A stretch of DNA of 64,000 nucleotides, taken from positions 310,001-374,000 of the forward strand of contig NZ_QQAW01000003.1 of the NCBI RefSeq assembly GCF_003350405.1. Direction: 5' to 3'. Below are positions 29,825-38,770 of the stretch, in pieces. The notes below the pieces were generated by a model. The model had not been told where the DNA came from and did no database searches. It saw only the letters and a list, made by a program, of their open reading frames with translations. This stretch comes from Gluconacetobacter liquefaciens. Lineage in GTDB: Bacteria > Pseudomonadota > Alphaproteobacteria > Acetobacterales > Acetobacteraceae. Numbering within the stretch: the stretch's first letter is position 1; each line of letters begins with the position of its first letter. The position numbers and the translations under genes are program-made.

Positions 29825-31228
29825 ATGTCGGACCCAGCCTTGCCCCAATCGGAACTTCGTCTTCTGCTGCGTGTCGCGGCCCCCATCGCCCTGGCGCAGA
29901 TCGCGCAGATGGCCATGGGCGTGACCGACAGCGTGCTGCTGGGCGGACTGGGAGCGGATGCCCTGGCCATCGGCGGGCTGTCCACCACGCTGTTCTTTAC
30001 CGTTCTCGCGGTCTTGCAGGCGATGCTGGGGGCGGGCGGGGTGCTGATTGCCCAGGCACGCGGGCGGGGGGACAGCGACAGGATCGCCCCGATCCATGCC
30101 ATGCTGCTGGTGATGGCGCTGCTGCTGTGCCTGCCGTGTCTGGCGATTCTGGACCAGGCGGGCACGCTGCTGCGGTTGATGCATCAGCCCGAATCCTTTG
30201 TCGGTCCGGTATCGTCCTTTACCCATATCCTGATGTGGGGTGTGCCGCCTGCGCTGATCGGGACCGGGGTAGTGGAAGTGGTGCTGCCGGCGCTGGATGC
30301 GCAGGGCCTGCTGCTGCGGGTGATGCCGGTGGTGGCGGTGGTGAACGGCGTGCTGAATGCGGCGCTGATCCACGGGCTGTTCGGCCTGCCGGCGCTGGGG
30401 TTGCAGGGATCGGCCCTGGCGACCGCATTGACCATGTGGGGGAGCGCGCTGGTGCTGCTGGCGATGGTGCATTCCCGGCCGCATCTGCGCCTGCTGCTGT
30501 GGCCGCTGCGGCCGTTTGCGGCCGACATGCTGGTGCTGCTGCGGCTGGGGCTGCCGATGTTCGCGGCGGCTGGAGCCGAGATCATGCTGTTCGAGGTCAC
30601 GGGGTTGCAGGCGGCGACATTGGGGCCGCGCGCGCTGGCGGCGTTTCAGATCGTGTTGAGCGTGACCGCGACCACTTACATGGTGACCATGGCGCTGGGG
30701 CAGGCGGCGAATGTGCGGGCGGCCTACTGGACCGGAGCGGGGCAGCCCGAGCGGGTGCGCCGTGCCGCGCGGGTGGCGGTGGGCACCGCGATTACCGGTA
30801 TGGGGGTGGTGGGGTGCCTGATCTACCTGTTGCGGGCTCGGATCGTGGCCTTCTATCTGGACCCGTCGGTGCCGGCCAATGCGGAGAGCATGCGGATCGC
30901 CACGGCGGCGCTGCTGGTGGCGGCGATCTTTCAGATGGCCGACGGCACGCAGGCGGTGCTGGTGGGCGTGCTGCGCGGGCGTGGGGATGCCATGGTGCCG
31001 ATGGTGCTGGCTGTCGCCGGTTACTGGGGCGTGGGCTTTCCGCTGGCCAACTGGCTGGCCTTTCGGTGCGGGTTTGGCGTGGTGGGGCTATGGGGCGGCG
31101 TGGCGACGGCGCTGGTGGTCGTGGCGCTGATGCTGGGAGCGCGGGTTGTCTATACGCTGGGCAGGGAACGGGCGGCCGTGACGCCGCCCGAGGCCGATAT
31201 CAGCGGGATTCCACGCCGATCTGCTTGA
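29825..31228 (+). CDS. MATE-family multidrug/sodium efflux transporter
   Basis: A 467-residue membrane protein with 12 predicted helices in two homologous halves. The N-terminal half carries the MATE signature (PIALAQIAQMAMGVTDSVLLGGLG) and the second half TYMVTMALGQAANVRAAYWTGAG. It probably exports cationic compounds in exchange for Na+ or H+ (NorM-like); the substrate is unknown. It is divergent from cysS, and its last 29 bases overlap the convergent prfC. Confidence 0.88.
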   Translation: MSDPALPQSELRLLLRVAAPIALAQIAQMAMGVTDSVLLGGLGADALAIGGLSTTLFFTVLAVLQAMLGAGGVLIAQARGRGDSDRIAPIHAMLLVMALLLCLPCLAILDQAGTLLRLMHQPESFVGPVSSFTHILMWGVPPALIGTGVVEVVLPALDAQGLLLRVMPVVAVVNGVLNAALIHGLFGLPALGLQGSALATALTMWGSALVLLAMVHSRPHLRLLLWPLRPFAADMLVLLRLGLPMFAAAGAEIMLFEVTGLQAATLGPRALAAFQIVLSVTATTYMVTMALGQAANVRAAYWTGAGQPERVRRAARVAVGTAITGMGVVGCLIYLLRARIVAFYLDPSVPANAESMRIATAALLVAAIFQMADGTQAVLVGVLRGRGDAMVPMVLAVAGYWGVGFPLANWLAFRCGFGVVGLWGGVATALVVVALMLGARVVYTLGRERAAVTPPEADISGIPRRSA

Positions 31229-32771
31229 TGTCGTGGAAGGTCAGGTCGGGGTTCATTTCGGCCGTGCGGCGCATCATGAAGGCCGAGCCGGCGAGGAAGA
31301 CCGGGTCGCCGTCCAGATCGTCGGCCATCGCCGACCGGTTGGCCATGGCGAACAGTTCCAGCTTGGCCTTGTCGCCCACCACCCAGCGCGCGAGGTTGTA
31401 GGGGGTGGATTCGAAGCCGATGCTCACCCCGTATTCGCCGCCCAGGCGGGCCTGAAGCACGTCGAGCTGCAGCGTGCCGACCACGCCGACGATGGGGGGG
31501 GCGCCGTCCTGCGGGCGGAAAAGCTGGACCACGCCTTCCTCGGCCAGTTCGGTGAGAGCCTGGCGCAGCTTCTTGGCCTTCATCGCGTCGTCCAGGCGGA
31601 CGCGGCGGAGGATTTCCGGCGCGAAATGCGGGACGCCGGTGAAGCGCAGGTCCTCGCCCGCGGTGAGCGTGTCGCCGATGCGCAGCGTGCCGTGGTTGGG
31701 GATGCCCACCACGTCGCCGGCGAAGGCTTCCTCGGCCAGTTGGCGGTCGCGGGCGAAGAAGAACTGGGGCGTGTGCAGGGCGAACTGCTTGCCGGTGCGG
31801 GTGTGCTTGAGCCGCATGCCGCGCTCCAGCCGACCCGAGCAGATCCGCGCGAAGGCCATGCGGTCGCGGTGGTTGGGATCCATGTTGGCCTGGATCTTGA
31901 AGACCAGGGCGGTCAGGCCGGTTTCGTCCGCGCGGACGGTGCGGGTTTCGGTTGCCTGGTCGCGCGGCGGCGGGCCGAAGGCGACCAGCGCGTCCAGCAG
32001 GTCGGTCACGCCGATTTCCTTCATCGCGCTGCCGAAGAAGACGGGCGTGAGGTGGCCGGCATTGAAGCTTTCGCGGTCGAAGGTCGGCAGCGCGGCCTCG
32101 GCCAGTTCCAACTCCTCGGCCAGTTGCACCATGCGCGGGTCTGACTGTTCCAGCGGGGGCGAGACATGAAGCTGGCGCTCGCGGAGATCGTAGGTGCCGG
32201 CGAATTGCGCGGCGCGGCCGACCGGCCAGGTGGCCGGTGCGGTGTCCAGCGCCAGGGCGGAGGAGATTTCGTCCAGCAGCGTGAACGGGTCCTGCGCCTC
32301 GCGGTCCATCTTGTTGATGAAGGTGACGATGGGGATATCGCGCAGGCGGCAGATCTCGAACAGTTTGCGCGTGCGGTCTTCGATGCCCTTGGCGGCGTCG
32401 ATCACCATCACCGCGGAGTCCACGGCCGTCAGCGTGCGGTAGGTATCTTCCGAGAAGTCTTCGTGGCCCGGCGTGTCGAGCAGGTTGAAGATGCAGCCGC
32501 CATATTCGAACGTCATGACCGAGGTGACGACCGAGATGCCGCGATCGCGCTCGATTCCCATCCAGTCCGACCGCGTGCGGCGGCGTTCGCCCTTGGCCCG
32601 CACGTTGCCCGCCATCTGGATCGCGCCGCCGGCCCGCAGGATGCGTTCGGTCAGCGTGGTCTTGCCCGCGTCGGGGTGCGAGATGATGGCGAAGGTGCGC
32701 CGCCGGGCGATTTCACGGGCGATGGTCGGGGCGAGGTCGGTGGAGGGCTCGGCGTTCACGGCAAAATCCAT
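31200..32771 (-). CDS. prfC: Peptide chain release factor 3
   Basis: Translational GTPase (523 residues) that recycles RF1 and RF2 after termination. The G motifs are visible: HPDAGKTT, DTPGHEDFSEDTYRTL and FINKMDRE, followed by domain II and the EF-G-like C-terminal domain (QLDVLQARLGGEYGV). The 3' end overlaps the MATE gene on the other strand by 29 bases. It lies 100 bases downstream of rpsD with a strong hairpin between, so it is probably transcribed separately. Confidence 0.95.
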   Translation of the reverse strand: MDFAVNAEPSTDLAPTIAREIARRRTFAIISHPDAGKTTLTERILRAGGAIQMAGNVRAKGERRRTRSDWMGIERDRGISVVTSVMTFEYGGCIFNLLDTPGHEDFSEDTYRTLTAVDSAVMVIDAAKGIEDRTRKLFEICRLRDIPIVTFINKMDREAQDPFTLLDEISSALALDTAPATWPVGRAAQFAGTYDLRERQLHVSPPLEQSDPRMVQLAEELELAEAALPTFDRESFNAGHLTPVFFGSAMKEIGVTDLLDALVAFGPPPRDQATETRTVRADETGLTALVFKIQANMDPNHRDRMAFARICSGRLERGMRLKHTRTGKQFALHTPQFFFARDRQLAEEAFAGDVVGIPNHGTLRIGDTLTAGEDLRFTGVPHFAPEILRRVRLDDAMKAKKLRQALTELAEEGVVQLFRPQDGAPPIVGVVGTLQLDVLQARLGGEYGVSIGFESTPYNLARWVVGDKAKLELFAMANRSAMADDLDGDPVFLAGSAFMMRRTAEMNPDLTFHDIKQIGVESR

Positions 32772-32811
32772 GCGGGCTTGTGGTTCGGGCGGCTGGTCCC
32801 AGAAACACAGA

Positions 32812-32844
32812 CGCCGGGCGCAGGGGTTTCCCCCGCGCCCGGCG
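32812..32844 (-). terminator. Strong terminator of rpsD
   Basis: CGCCGGGCGC (32812–32821) pairs with GCGCCCGGCG (32835–32844), and inside it GGGG (32823–32826) can pair with CCCC (32830–32833) around TTT. On the minus strand it is followed by TCTGTGTTTCT, moderately T-rich. It begins 28 bases after the rpsD stop. Confidence 0.65.
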
Positions 32845-32871
32845 CTGCGGTCGTTGGTCTGGAAGACCGGA

Positions 32872-33489
32872 TCAGCGCGAGTAGAACTCGATGACCAGGT
32901 TCGGTTCCATCTGCACCGGGTAGGGAACGTCCGACAGCTTCGGCGCGCGCACGAAGCGGCCCTTCATCTGGCGGTGATCGACTTCCACATATTCCGGCAC
33001 GTCACGCTCGCCGCTCTGCGCCGCGTCGAGGACGATGGCGAGCTGCTTGGACTTCTCGCGGACCTCGATCACGTCGCCATCGCGCACCAGGAAGGACGGG
33101 ATGTTGACCTTGCGGCCGTTGACCGTGATGTGGCCGTGGCTGACGAACTGGCGGGCGGCGAACGGCGTCATCGCGAACTTCAGGCGATAGACGACCGCGT
33201 CCAGCCGGCGCTCCAGCAGGTCGATCAGGTTCTCGGAGGTGTCGCCCTTGCGGCGCACGGCCTCGTCGTAATACTTGCGGAACTGCTTCTCGCTGATGTT
33301 GCCGTAATAGCCCTTCAGCTTCTGCTTCGCCATCAGCTGGACCGAGAAGTCCGACGGCTTCTGCTTGCGGCGCTGGCCGTGCTGGCCGGGGCCGTATTCC
33401 CGCTTGTTGACCGGCGACTTCGCGCGGCCCCACAGGTTGACGCCGAGGCGGCGATTGATTTTGTACTTGCTCTCGAGGCGCTTGCTCAT
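32872..33489 (-). CDS. rpsD: 30S ribosomal protein S4
   Basis: A 205-residue primary rRNA-binding protein of the small subunit. [26 protein letters not shown] and the S4 RNA-binding domain ([29 protein letters not shown]) are typical, and the C terminus is VIEFYSR. ATG 33489 gives the conserved N terminus; an open extension to 33600 is not supported. The gene stands alone rather than in the alpha operon, as is common in alphaproteobacteria. Confidence 0.97.
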   Translation of the reverse strand: MSKRLESKYKINRRLGVNLWGRAKSPVNKREYGPGQHGQRRKQKPSDFSVQLMAKQKLKGYYGNISEKQFRKYYDEAVRRKGDTSENLIDLLERRLDAVVYRLKFAMTPFAARQFVSHGHITVNGRKVNIPSFLVRDGDVIEVREKSKQLAIVLDAAQSGERDVPEYVEVDHRQMKGRFVRAPKLSDVPYPVQMEPNLVIEFYSR

Positions 33490-33602
33490 CGCGCGGTCTT
33501 TCATAGTCGATGGACGGCATCGTGACCCGAAGGCCGGCTGCCGCCCTGTATTGCACCGGTAGGCCCTGTTCCGCATGAACAGGGCGGGCGCGAACCGCAT
33601 TA

Positions 33603-33638
33603 CCGGTGCCGGGGAGCAATCACCCGATCAGGCACCGG
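33603..33638 (-). promoter_or_regulatory. Inverted repeat in the rpsD upstream region
   Basis: CCGGTGCC (33603–33610) and GGCACCGG (33631–33638) are perfect inverted copies about 115–150 bases before the rpsD start, between it and the kinase-like gene. It may be the terminator of the upstream minus-strand gene or part of the rpsD leader. No promoter could be placed. Confidence 0.3.
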
Positions 33639-33736
33639 CCGGTCCGTCCACGTTCCCGGCAGTGGAGGCGGCCTATAGGCGGTTCGGCCCCGGCCTGTCA
33701 ACCGGATGGGATGGTGGCGGTGGGCAGGGGATCGGG

Positions 33737-34276
33737 TCAGGATGTGGGACGGACAAGATTTTCCGAGCGGTAGAAGCGCGCGACCTCGCCCGTCGTGGGC
33801 AGGCTGATCTTCGGCAGGCTGATCCTGTTGAAGAGTGCCCTGTAATTCCGGCGGTTCTTTCGGGTGGCGACCGCGATGTGATGGATCATCTCCCATTTGA
33901 CGCTGTCCTGCGCCCCGTCCAGTCCGCCATGGCGCTCGTGCTCGAACCATGAACGACGGAAATATCGCAGGAGGCTGGTCGCGGTAGAGGTGTCGAGCAG
34001 GATGAAGCCCGTTGCGCGTGCCAGCCTTTGCGGCAGGTACCGGGAATAATTGCCCTCCATGACCCAATGCCGGCCCGAAATGGCGGCATCGTGGAGGGTC
34101 ATGAAGTCTTCATCCGCTCTTGGTACCCAATCCGTTCCGGGCAGGTGGGACAACTGATCCAGATGAATGGGCGGCAGGCCGCGTGCGCGCCCGATCGTGC
34201 TGGCCAGGGTGGATTTTCCGCTATTCGATGGGCCCATGATGCAGATGCGCGGGCCAAGCTCGGCAAGGGTCGTCAT
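33737..34276 (-). CDS. P-loop kinase-like protein (topology-modulation/adenylate-kinase-like)
   Basis: A 179-residue P-loop NTPase with Walker A GPSNSGKST near the N terminus, the segment PPIHLDQLSHLPGTDWVPR and the LID-like RYFRRSWFEHER. This arrangement is that of the FlaR/'DNA topology modulation' group, small adenylate-kinase-like proteins whose substrate is unknown. ATG 34276 (MTTLAELG) places the P-loop near the N terminus; earlier ATGs at 34312 and 34369 are open. It is divergent from the HdeD-like gene. Confidence 0.75.
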   Translation of the reverse strand: MTTLAELGPRICIMGPSNSGKSTLASTIGRARGLPPIHLDQLSHLPGTDWVPRADEDFMTLHDAAISGRHWVMEGNYSRYLPQRLARATGFILLDTSTATSLLRYFRRSWFEHERHGGLDGAQDSVKWEMIHHIAVATRKNRRNYRALFNRISLPKISLPTTGEVARFYRSENLVRPTS

Positions 34277-34357
34277 CGGGGATCGCAGGATGAGGGCGGT
34301 CACGTGCCGCATGGCGGGAGGTATCAAAAAAGCCGGTGTAGTCAGCCGTAAAGTCCG

Positions 34358-34389
34358 TATAATCCACAATATCGACTGTTCCAGATATT
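34358..34389 (+). promoter_or_regulatory. Candidate promoter and leader dyad of the HdeD-like gene
   Basis: A perfect -10 hexamer TATAAT lies at 34358–34363, 40 bases before the start codon, with no good -35. Just after it, AATATC (34368–34373) and GATATT (34384–34389) form a dyad with a ten-base spacer between the -10 box and the GGAG ribosome site. Confidence 0.4.
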
Positions 34390-34403
34390 ATTGAGGAGAA
34401 GCC

Positions 34404-34949
34404 ATGGCCACCCCGTTTACGCAGCGCTGGCAACTATTCGTCCTGCTGGGTCTGCTGTCCGTCGCGCTGGGCATTGTCGCCTGGATCGATGCGATTTCCG
34501 TTACCCTCGCCAGCACCGTCATCATCGGCATCGTGCTGGTGATCGCGGGTGGGGCGCAGTTGTTCCATGCTTTCGCGGTGCGCGACTGGGGTGGCTTCAT
34601 GCTGTCGCTGCTGGGCGGCGCGCTCTACGTCGCCGGTGGTATTTCGCTGATGTATGAGCCGGTCACGGGGTCGATCGTGCTGACGCTGTTCATCGCCGCG
34701 TGCCTGATCGTGTCGGGAACCATGCGCATGCTGATCGCGGCGCGGCATCGTGAGCTAAACGGCTGGTGGATCATTCTGGGCGCCGGGCTGATCAGCCTGC
34801 TGGTCGGCGTGTGCCTGTATATGACGCTGCCCTGGTCCGGGCTGTGGCTGATCGGCACTTTCATCGCGGTGGAACTGATTGCCGCCGGCGTGGGCTGGGT
34901 GCAGTTCGGCCTCGCGCTGCGTCAGGCGAACACTCTGACCGGTCCCTGA
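34404..34949 (+). CDS. HdeD family membrane protein (DUF308)
   Basis: A 181-residue protein made almost wholly of six hydrophobic helices (for example LFVLLGLLSVALGIVAWI and SVTLASTVIIGIVLVIAGG), the pattern of HdeD/DUF308 proteins. HdeD contributes to acid resistance in Escherichia coli, which would fit an acid-producing host, but the mechanism is unknown. GAGGAG precedes ATG 34404. The gene is monocistronic with convergent minus-strand genes downstream. Confidence 0.85.
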   Translation: MATPFTQRWQLFVLLGLLSVALGIVAWIDAISVTLASTVIIGIVLVIAGGAQLFHAFAVRDWGGFMLSLLGGALYVAGGISLMYEPVTGSIVLTLFIAACLIVSGTMRMLIAARHRELNGWWIILGAGLISLLVGVCLYMTLPWSGLWLIGTFIAVELIAAGVGWVQFGLALRQANTLTGP

Positions 34950-34998
34950 AGCAGAGAACCATCCAGAAGACGGATGCGGGGGGCATGGCCCCCCGTTT

Positions 34999-35712
34999 TC
35001 ATGTCCGGGGCAGACCCAGGCGGGTGCGCAGGTCCGGGGCCGTCAGGTTGGCCTCGAACCCGTCGGAGCCGGGTTGGAACAGGCGGGCTGCCTCCAGCGG
35101 GCCGACCGCGACCGGGTCGAACCCGGCCTCGGCAATCAGGGTGCCGACCGTGCGCATGGCCGCCGGGTCGTCGCCGGCATAGGGAATGCCCAGCAATGGC
35201 GGTGGGCGGTGGGTCTCGGCGCGGATGGTCGACATATCTTCGGAATTGAAGGCGCGGACGATGTGGGCGCCGGGGAAGAAGGACTGGGTGGTGATGCCCG
35301 CACCCTGCTTGCGCGCCGTGCGGGCAATTTCGCCGTCGCGCCACGGATAGGGATTGCAGGCGTCGATCACGATCTTCCCGGCCAGCAGGCCGTGCAGGCT
35401 GGCGCCCACGCTGGGAAGCGCGCCGTAGGGAACGGCCAGCAGGACGACATCACCGAACCGGGCGGCATCCTGCGGTGTGCCGGCCTGCGCGTTCTGGCCC
35501 AGCGCCTCGGCTGCCGAGCGGGCCGAGGCGATATCGTTGGCCGAGAGCATGACGGGATGACCGGCGCGCAACCACAGGCCGGCCAGCGTGCTGCCGACAT
35601 GCCCGGCCCCGATGGTGCCGATGCGCAGGGATTGTGCCGCCAGGGCAAGGCGGGCGGGTAGCAGGGCGCATAGTCCGGCCAGGAGCGTGCGGCGGTGCAT
35701 GGCGTGTGTCAT
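34999..35712 (-). CDS. Exported NADP(H)-dependent oxidoreductase, F420-reductase-like fold
   Basis: A 237-residue protein with a twin-arginine-like signal (MHRRTLLAGLCALLPARLALA) followed at once by a Rossmann domain (RIGTIGAGHVGSTLAGLW) of the F420-dependent NADP reductase / NAD-binding-2 type. AFNSEDMS and PYAGDDPAAM match the family's substrate region. Cytosolic relatives have no signal, so the signal is unusual. ATG 35712 overlaps the upstream cupin stop (ATGA), so the two genes are coupled. Confidence 0.78.
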   Translation of the reverse strand: MTHAMHRRTLLAGLCALLPARLALAAQSLRIGTIGAGHVGSTLAGLWLRAGHPVMLSANDIASARSAAEALGQNAQAGTPQDAARFGDVVLLAVPYGALPSVGASLHGLLAGKIVIDACNPYPWRDGEIARTARKQGAGITTQSFFPGAHIVRAFNSEDMSTIRAETHRPPPLLGIPYAGDDPAAMRTVGTLIAEAGFDPVAVGPLEAARLFQPGSDGFEANLTAPDLRTRLGLPRT

Positions 35713-36305
35713 GCCTGGTGCCACAGGGCGGTCAGCGGGCCGCCGGCACCTTTTGCCGGGTCGCTGGCGGGGAAGGGGACGTGGTTCATGTGTGCGATCT
35801 CCTCGGCTGAGAGCGCGTTGCGGCGCAGGTCGAAATGCTGGTCGGGCGGATAGGCGCCGACGACCAGGAAATCGTCATCCGAGCCCAGGTTGCGGTGGCC
35901 GGTGCCGGCGGGCAGCAGCACGACGTCACCCGCCCGGACATCGACGACCCGGCCGCCGGGGCCGCCGAGCATCAGCCGGGCCGAGCCGGACGCGACCCCC
36001 AGCACCTCGTGCGCCGTGGAATGGAAATGGTGGAAATCATAGACCCCCCAGCGCCATTGGGGTGGCCAGCCATTGGCGGTGAACAGGTCCTCGAACGCCG
36101 AAGCCGGGTCGTGGCCCGGAAGGGCCAGCACGTTGCGGTAATAGAGGACCGGCAGGTGGTCGTTGTTGGGCACCCAGTCGTTGCGCGGCAGCATGAAGGA
36201 CTCGACATCATGGTCGAGCGCGCCGGCGGCATGCACTTCCGCGCCGGCCAGCGAGAGGCCGAGACCGGCGAGGAAAGTCTGGAAAGCGCGTCGCGAGACG
36301 GTCAT
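35709..36305 (-). CDS. Exported cupin-domain protein
   Basis: A 198-residue protein with a Tat-like signal (TVSRRAFQTFLAGLGLSLAG, cleavage after VHA) and one cupin domain. The metal-binding motif 1 is HHFHSTAHEVLGVASG and motif 2 is PAGTGHRNLG, giving a full His set. It resembles YjlB-type cupins. Folded, metal-loaded export would explain the Tat signal. It is upstream of and overlaps the exported oxidoreductase, so the pair may act on the same small molecule (inference). Confidence 0.8.
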   Translation of the reverse strand: MTVSRRAFQTFLAGLGLSLAGAEVHAAGALDHDVESFMLPRNDWVPNNDHLPVLYYRNVLALPGHDPASAFEDLFTANGWPPQWRWGVYDFHHFHSTAHEVLGVASGSARLMLGGPGGRVVDVRAGDVVLLPAGTGHRNLGSDDDFLVVGAYPPDQHFDLRRNALSAEEIAHMNHVPFPASDPAKGAGGPLTALWHQA

Positions 36306-36625
36306 GTCCGGTGTCCTCCAGCGGTGGGTGGAGGCTTTACTATGTCTCGTTCGTGAAACGGGCGACCAGTGAAAAGCAGTTTAAGAGACGGTGCGCGGAG
36401 CCGTTCTGGAAACGTGCGTCGGGTCGCCGCCGGCGTGTATGTCCAGACAGGCTTGTCTCTCGGAGCCTGATCGAAAATGCGGGCTGGTGAGCGAGAGCGG
36501 CTCGTCAGGGCCGCGTCCGGCGTGTGTTTCTGAGCATCGGAGCGGAGCGGCCTTGATGGCCGTGAGCACCGAAGCGCTGGAAACGTGCGTCGGATCGCCA
36601 CCAGCGCGCATTTTCGGTCAGGCTC
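36306..36625. repeat. Intergenic repeat region with an internal direct duplication
   Basis: The 320-base gap between the cupin gene and the next minus-strand gene holds two 35-base direct copies starting CTGGAAACGTGCGTCGG (36406–36440 and 36577–36611) that differ only by five transitions. The segment 36521–36576 resembles 38771–38815 in inverted orientation. It is open in several frames on the minus strand but shows no start site or gene-like context, so I read it as a decayed dispersed repeat, not a gene. Confidence 0.6.
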
Positions 36626-37558
36626 TCAGCGCAGGGGGAGCGGGATGTGATTGACGGTAAGAATGCCGCCGGACCATTCGACATCCCAGGCCGTATCGGT
36701 GGCATCGGTATGATGCCCGACCAGATTGGCGATGATCAGGGCGGCGGCGGGCCGGGTCTGGCCGGCGGCGCGCAGGGTTTCGATCAGTTCGGACAGGTTG
36801 CGCATGCTCATATGGCCGCGGGCGGAGGCCGCGTCGGGGCTGCCGGTCAGTTCTGCCGAGCCGCTGCCCTCAAGCTGCATGTCGCCACGCCGCGCCTGCA
36901 ACGTTCGGATCGTGACCGGCACGGCGACGCTCTGGGCCGGGCGGCCGGCGGTCGCGGCCAGCAGGGGGCCGAGCGCCTGGGCCGGCACCGCGAAATCCGA
37001 TCGGGCGTCCTGCGGCAGCAGGGATGCCAGTACGGTGTCGCCGTTCATGCCGGCGCCGTGCAGGTCCAGCGAAACGGCGATGGGCTGCGTGCCGCTGCCG
37101 CCGGACAGATGCAGGTGCATGGCGGCGAAGCGGATCTGTTTCGTGCCGGTATGGGCGACCGGTGCGGACCAGGAAATATCATACGCCCTGCCGGCCGCCA
37201 GTCCGGACAGGATCGGCTGGAGGGTCGAGAGGAAATAATCCGCCGTGCAGCCGGAACTATGATGGTTCACCAGTGCCCCCAGCAGCACGACCGACGCGGC
37301 GTCGAGGATATCGTGCATGTCGTCTGCGCTGCTGCCGGCTCCGGTGACCGTGACCGATGCGGCGTGCAGCGAAGGGGCGCCCGCGCCGGATGAGAAATGC
37401 AGCCCGTAATTGTGGGCGGTGGCCCCGGCCGGCGAGGTCGACAGGCTTCCGGCCGTGCCGATGGCGCAGGTGGGCGGCAATGGGGCGGCGCGTAAGGTGC
37501 CGGCCATGGCGAGAACGATGCCGACGAGAAGCGGCAGAACGGGAATGCGCGTGATCAT
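36626..37558 (-). CDS. Exported protein, DUF2125-like
   Basis: A 310-residue protein with a signal peptide (MITRIPVLPLLVGIVLAMAG, cleavage after LRAA). The mature part is Ser/Thr/Gly-rich beta structure and ends DVEWSGGILTVNHIPLPLR, the C-terminal pattern of DUF2125 proteins. Cys31 and a second Cys in HHSSGCTADYF could form a disulfide. Function is unknown. It stands alone, ahead of the divergent transporter gene. Confidence 0.65.
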   Translation of the reverse strand: MITRIPVLPLLVGIVLAMAGTLRAAPLPPTCAIGTAGSLSTSPAGATAHNYGLHFSSGAGAPSLHAASVTVTGAGSSADDMHDILDAASVVLLGALVNHHSSGCTADYFLSTLQPILSGLAAGRAYDISWSAPVAHTGTKQIRFAAMHLHLSGGSGTQPIAVSLDLHGAGMNGDTVLASLLPQDARSDFAVPAQALGPLLAATAGRPAQSVAVPVTIRTLQARRGDMQLEGSGSAELTGSPDAASARGHMSMRNLSELIETLRAAGQTRPAAALIIANLVGHHTDATDTAWDVEWSGGILTVNHIPLPLR

Positions 37559-37726
37559 CGACTTGCCCCGGCAATTACGATCCTATACCGCCCTTCCTTG
37601 GCACGGGATCGTGACCGAGGCGAGGCACGCTGCGATATTCCGGCGGAGATCGCGCCGGTCCATGGTGCGGACCGCCGACTCGACTTCTTCAAACCCAGTG
37701 TATCCATCGCCAGCGGACTATTTCCG

Positions 37727-38713
37727 ATGCTCAAGCCCGATCCGTTCCTGATCAGCCTCGTCTGCACCGTGATCCTCGCCACGGTCCTGCCCTGTCATGG
37801 CGCTGCCGTGCCGGTCTTTCAGGATCTGGCGATCGCGGTCATTGCCGTGATGTTCTTCATGCAGGGCGCGCGTCTGTCGCGTGAGGCCGTGGTCGGGGGC
37901 ATCGTGAACTGGCGGCTGCATCTGGCCATCCTGCTGTGTACCTTCGCGCTGTTTCCGCTGCTGGGGCTGGGCCTGCACGCGCTGTTTCCGAACATGCTGC
38001 ATCCGTCGGTCTGGCTGGGCATCCTGTTCCTGTGCTGCCTGCCTTCCACGGTGCAGTCCTCGATCGCGTTTACCTCGATCGCGCGGGGCAATGTGCCGGC
38101 TGCCGTCTGTGCCGCGACCACATCCAACATCCTGGGCATTTTCATCACCCCGATCCTGACCGGGCTGGTGCTGGCGCGTCACGGTACGGCTTCGGGGCAG
38201 GGGGGCGTTGTCGCCATCATGCTGCAATTGCTGCTGCCCTTCGTGCTGGGGCAGGTGCTGCAACCCTGGCTGGGTAAATGGGCGCATCGCAACAAGCGCC
38301 TGTTGTCCATGACCGATCGCGGATCGATCCTGATCGTGGTTTATACCGCGTTCAGCGAGGCCGTGGTGCAGGGATTGTGGCACCAGATGCCGCTCTCGCA
38401 GATCGGGCTGATCATGCTGGCGGACAGTATCCTGCTGGCTCTTGTGCTGCTGATCACCACGTTGGGCAGCCGGGTCCTGGGCTTTCCGCGGGAAGACGAG
38501 ATCGCGATCGTGTTCTGCGGGTCGAAGAAGACCCTGGCATCGGGCGTGCCGATGGCGAACGTGCTGTTTCCAGCCGCGACCGTGGGGCTGGTGGTGCTGC
38601 CGCTAATGATCTTTCACCAGATCCAGCTTTTTGTCTGCGCGGTGCTGGCCCGCCGCTATGCCGGCGCCTGGGAACGTCGGCAGGAATCCGAGGCGCTACA
38701 GAAAGCGTCCTGA
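37727..38713 (+). CDS. Bile-acid:sodium symporter family (YfeH/SLC10A7-like) transporter
   Basis: A 328-residue membrane protein with about ten helices. The family signatures FFMQGARLSREA, CCLPSTVQSSIAFTSIARGN and FCGSKKTLASGVPMANVLF are those of the SBF-like YfeH group, whose bacterial substrates are largely unknown. ATG 37727 (MLKPDPFLISL) matches relatives; the frame is open upstream to 37598. It is followed by a region of repeats and hairpins. Confidence 0.86.
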   Translation: MLKPDPFLISLVCTVILATVLPCHGAAVPVFQDLAIAVIAVMFFMQGARLSREAVVGGIVNWRLHLAILLCTFALFPLLGLGLHALFPNMLHPSVWLGILFLCCLPSTVQSSIAFTSIARGNVPAAVCAATTSNILGIFITPILTGLVLARHGTASGQGGVVAIMLQLLLPFVLGQVLQPWLGKWAHRNKRLLSMTDRGSILIVVYTAFSEAVVQGLWHQMPLSQIGLIMLADSILLALVLLITTLGSRVLGFPREDEIAIVFCGSKKTLASGVPMANVLFPAATVGLVVLPLMIFHQIQLFVCAVLARRYAGAWERRQESEALQKAS

Positions 38714-38770
38714 CGCCTTGGAGCGTGTCCCCAAGCCGCGTTGGTGGCGGGACTGACCGCGATTGCCTGT

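Noticed and set aside
36381-36625. Possible short proteins in the repeat region, including a repeated peptide AGGDPTHVS
   Set aside because: The peptide repeat comes from the 35-base DNA duplication; there is no ribosome site and frames differ between copies.
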